A stretch of DNA of 24,938 nt from NCBI GenBank assembly GCA_017543025.1, contig JAFYGX010000207.1:1-24938 (forward strand). The letters are read 5' to 3'. Source of the stretch: Solobacterium sp. Lineage in GTDB: Bacteria > Bacillota_I > Bacilli_A > Erysipelotrichales > Erysipelotrichaceae. A program made the position numbers and the translations under genes. The notes under the pieces are model-generated. The model saw nothing but the letters and a program-made list of their open reading frames with translations, did no database searches and was not told the DNA's origin. Below are positions 23,579-24,938 of the stretch, piece after piece (position 1 is the stretch's first letter; every line of letters starts with the position of its first letter).

Positions 23579-24938
23579 ATGAAAACGATTAAAGAACGCA
23601 AACAGGAAGGAAAAGAGGTTCGGAAGGACACTTCGCGAAGGGAACTTGGAAGATGGGAAGTAAGACCGAACCGGAAGATTGTAGAGGAGCTTATCAGCAA
23701 GCAGGAAGCTTCGCGGGTACAGAGTCTGATCCCGCTGCGGCGGCAGCGGATGGCAGTTTCGCCGTTCACTTTTTTCCGCGGTGCTGCAGTTCTGCAGGCG
23801 CATGATCTGGCTTCGGCACCGAAAACGCCGTTTACCGTACAGGCATGCGGAGATGCCCATATTTCCAATTTCGGTCTCTATGCATCCGCGGAACGGCGGA
23901 TGGTATTTGATATCAATGATTTTGATGAAACCCTGCCCGCTCCGTTTGAAACGGATATCAAGCGTCTGCTTGCGAGCGTGGAGATCTGCGGCAGAGACCG
24001 GAAGTTCACTGCAGATCAGCGGCAGCAGGTTGTTTATGAAGCCGCAGCGATGTACCGGAAAACCATGCGGGAACACTCGGATTCCGGAAACATGGAAGTC
24101 TGGTATGAGCATATCGATATCAGAAACTTCATGAATGACAGAAAAGATGAGATCGATGAACAGCAGGCGAAGCTGATGAATTCTACCGTTCAGAAAGCGA
24201 TGACCAGAACAAGTTCATTTGCGGTCGGAAAGCTGCTGGAGAATGTGAACGGAGAGCTTCGTATCAAAAGCAGTCCTCCGCTGGTCGTTTCTGCCCGGGA
24301 TATGACTCCGGAAGAAAAAAAGGAGTTTGATTTCCGCTATGATCTTGCGAATATGATGGAAATCTATAAGAACTCGCTGTCGGTTCAGCGCCGGCGGTTG
24401 CTGGATCAGTATGAACCGCTGGAACTTGCGCATAAGGTTGTCGGCGTCGGCAGCGTCGGCCGGCAGACCTGGATCCTTGTGCTGATGGGACGGGAAAACG
24501 GCGATCCGCTCGTACTTCAGATCAAGGAAGCGGATCATTCGGTGCTGGAAGAATATTACGGAGCGAGTTCTTACAGCAATTGCGGGCAGCGGGTTGTCGA
24601 AGGGCAGCGTTCGATTCAGACGGCAGGCGATATTCTGCTTGGCTGGGCACGGCTTAAAACCATCAGCGGGAAGGAAAAAGATTTCTATGTCCGTCAGCTC
24701 TGGGATGATAAAGGATCGTTTGATCTGAAGAACATCTCCTGTGAAGGGTATCGCGGGCTTTCCCTAATGTGCGCATGGACGCTGGCAACGGCGCATGCAA
24801 AGACAGGCGACCGGCATGCGATCGCCGGGTATCTCGGGAAAAACGACAGCTTTGAAACGGCGATGACCGGGTATGCCAGAGCATATGCGGATCAGAATGA
24901 AGCAGATTATGAAACATTTCTGAAATTCTCAAGAGCCA
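23579..24938 (+). CDS. DUF2252 family protein (3' end off window)
   Basis: An open frame of 453 codons running to the window edge, beginning MKTIKERKQEGKEVRKD after a GGGGGAGAGAGA ribosome binding region. Family features: FTFFRGAA; GDAHISNFGLY (91-101), which resembles the catalytic loop of aminoglycoside-phosphotransferase-like kinases; FDINDFDET (110-118), resembling their metal-binding aspartate motif; VVGVGSVGRQTW; LQIKEAD; YVRQLWDDKGSFD; and WTLATAHAKTGD. DUF2252 proteins are about 430-480 residues, so only a few residues are likely missing. The family has no established function; a kinase-like phosphotransfer role is an inference from motif resemblance. The last visible residues (ADQNEADYETFLKFSRA) match the usual C-terminal region. 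Confidence 0.88.
   Translation, partial: MKTIKERKQEGKEVRKDTSRRELGRWEVRPNRKIVEELISKQEASRVQSLIPLRRQRMAVSPFTFFRGAAVLQAHDLASAPKTPFTVQACGDAHISNFGLYASAERRMVFDINDFDETLPAPFETDIKRLLASVEICGRDRKFTADQRQQVVYEAAAMYRKTMREHSDSGNMEVWYEHIDIRNFMNDRKDEIDEQQAKLMNSTVQKAMTRTSSFAVGKLLENVNGELRIKSSPPLVVSARDMTPEEKKEFDFRYDLANMMEIYKNSLSVQRRRLLDQYEPLELAHKVVGVGSVGRQTWILVLMGRENGDPLVLQIKEADHSVLEEYYGASSYSNCGQRVVEGQRSIQTAGDILLGWARLKTISGKEKDFYVRQLWDDKGSFDLKNISCEGYRGLSLMCAWTLATAHAKTGDRHAIAGYLGKNDSFETAMTGYARAYADQNEADYETFLKFSRA

Overview
The window looks like chromosomal DNA of a Gram-positive Bacillota. Signs of this are strong GGAGG-type ribosome binding sites, lipoproteins with lipobox signal peptides, compact ATGA-overlapping operons, many Rho-independent terminators, and several very large multidomain signalling proteins. 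A gut Erysipelotrichia- or Lachnospiraceae-like source fits, but genus and species cannot be read from the sequence. There are no rRNA or tRNA genes, no CRISPR array, and no intact mobile element.

Left part (1-4750): a decayed 3' remnant of asnA on the minus strand; a 1026-residue c-di-GMP protein (PAS, degenerate GGDEF, EAL, PAS, PAS, intact GGDEF); and a NUDIX hydrolase. Next (4767-9395) is a lone 1542-residue helicase-nuclease (DUF4011-like N-terminus, split SF1 helicase, Vsr/DUF559-like nuclease, DUF3320-like tail), which has the architecture of single-gene anti-phage proteins. A structured intergenic region follows, with two tandem terminators facing the minus strand.

Middle (9626-12816, minus strand): a four-gene amino-acid ABC operon (permease, permease, ATPase, CjaA-like cysteine-type binding lipoprotein). 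Its leader carries a good promoter and a 27-codon ORF beginning MKQKNMCCLSCCRM, with four UGU codons in a six-codon span. A Rho-independent terminator sits just before the first permease, and a competing pairing can be drawn between the ORF and the terminator. This looks like ribosome-mediated, cysteine-responsive transcription attenuation, and it is the observation I rate highest. A perfect 13-bp tandem repeat lies upstream of the promoter.

The 12900-13800 stretch is scar tissue: a frameshifted TnpB (IS200/IS605) C-terminus, several hairpins, a headless ORF, and a small ORF translationally coupled to it.

Right part (14148-24938): a two-gene signalling operon. Its first gene is a 1459-residue fusion of an APC amino-acid permease to GGDEF, receiver, degenerate GGDEF, EAL and PAS-like domains. 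Its second is a hybrid histidine kinase. A bidirectional terminator separates these from a convergent lipoprotein 5'-nucleotidase. A glutaredoxin-like protein and a DUF2252 protein, cut by the window end, follow. Together with the 591-3671 gene, the window has heavy investment in c-di-GMP signalling, and the permease fusion suggests that amino-acid binding or transport feeds into it.
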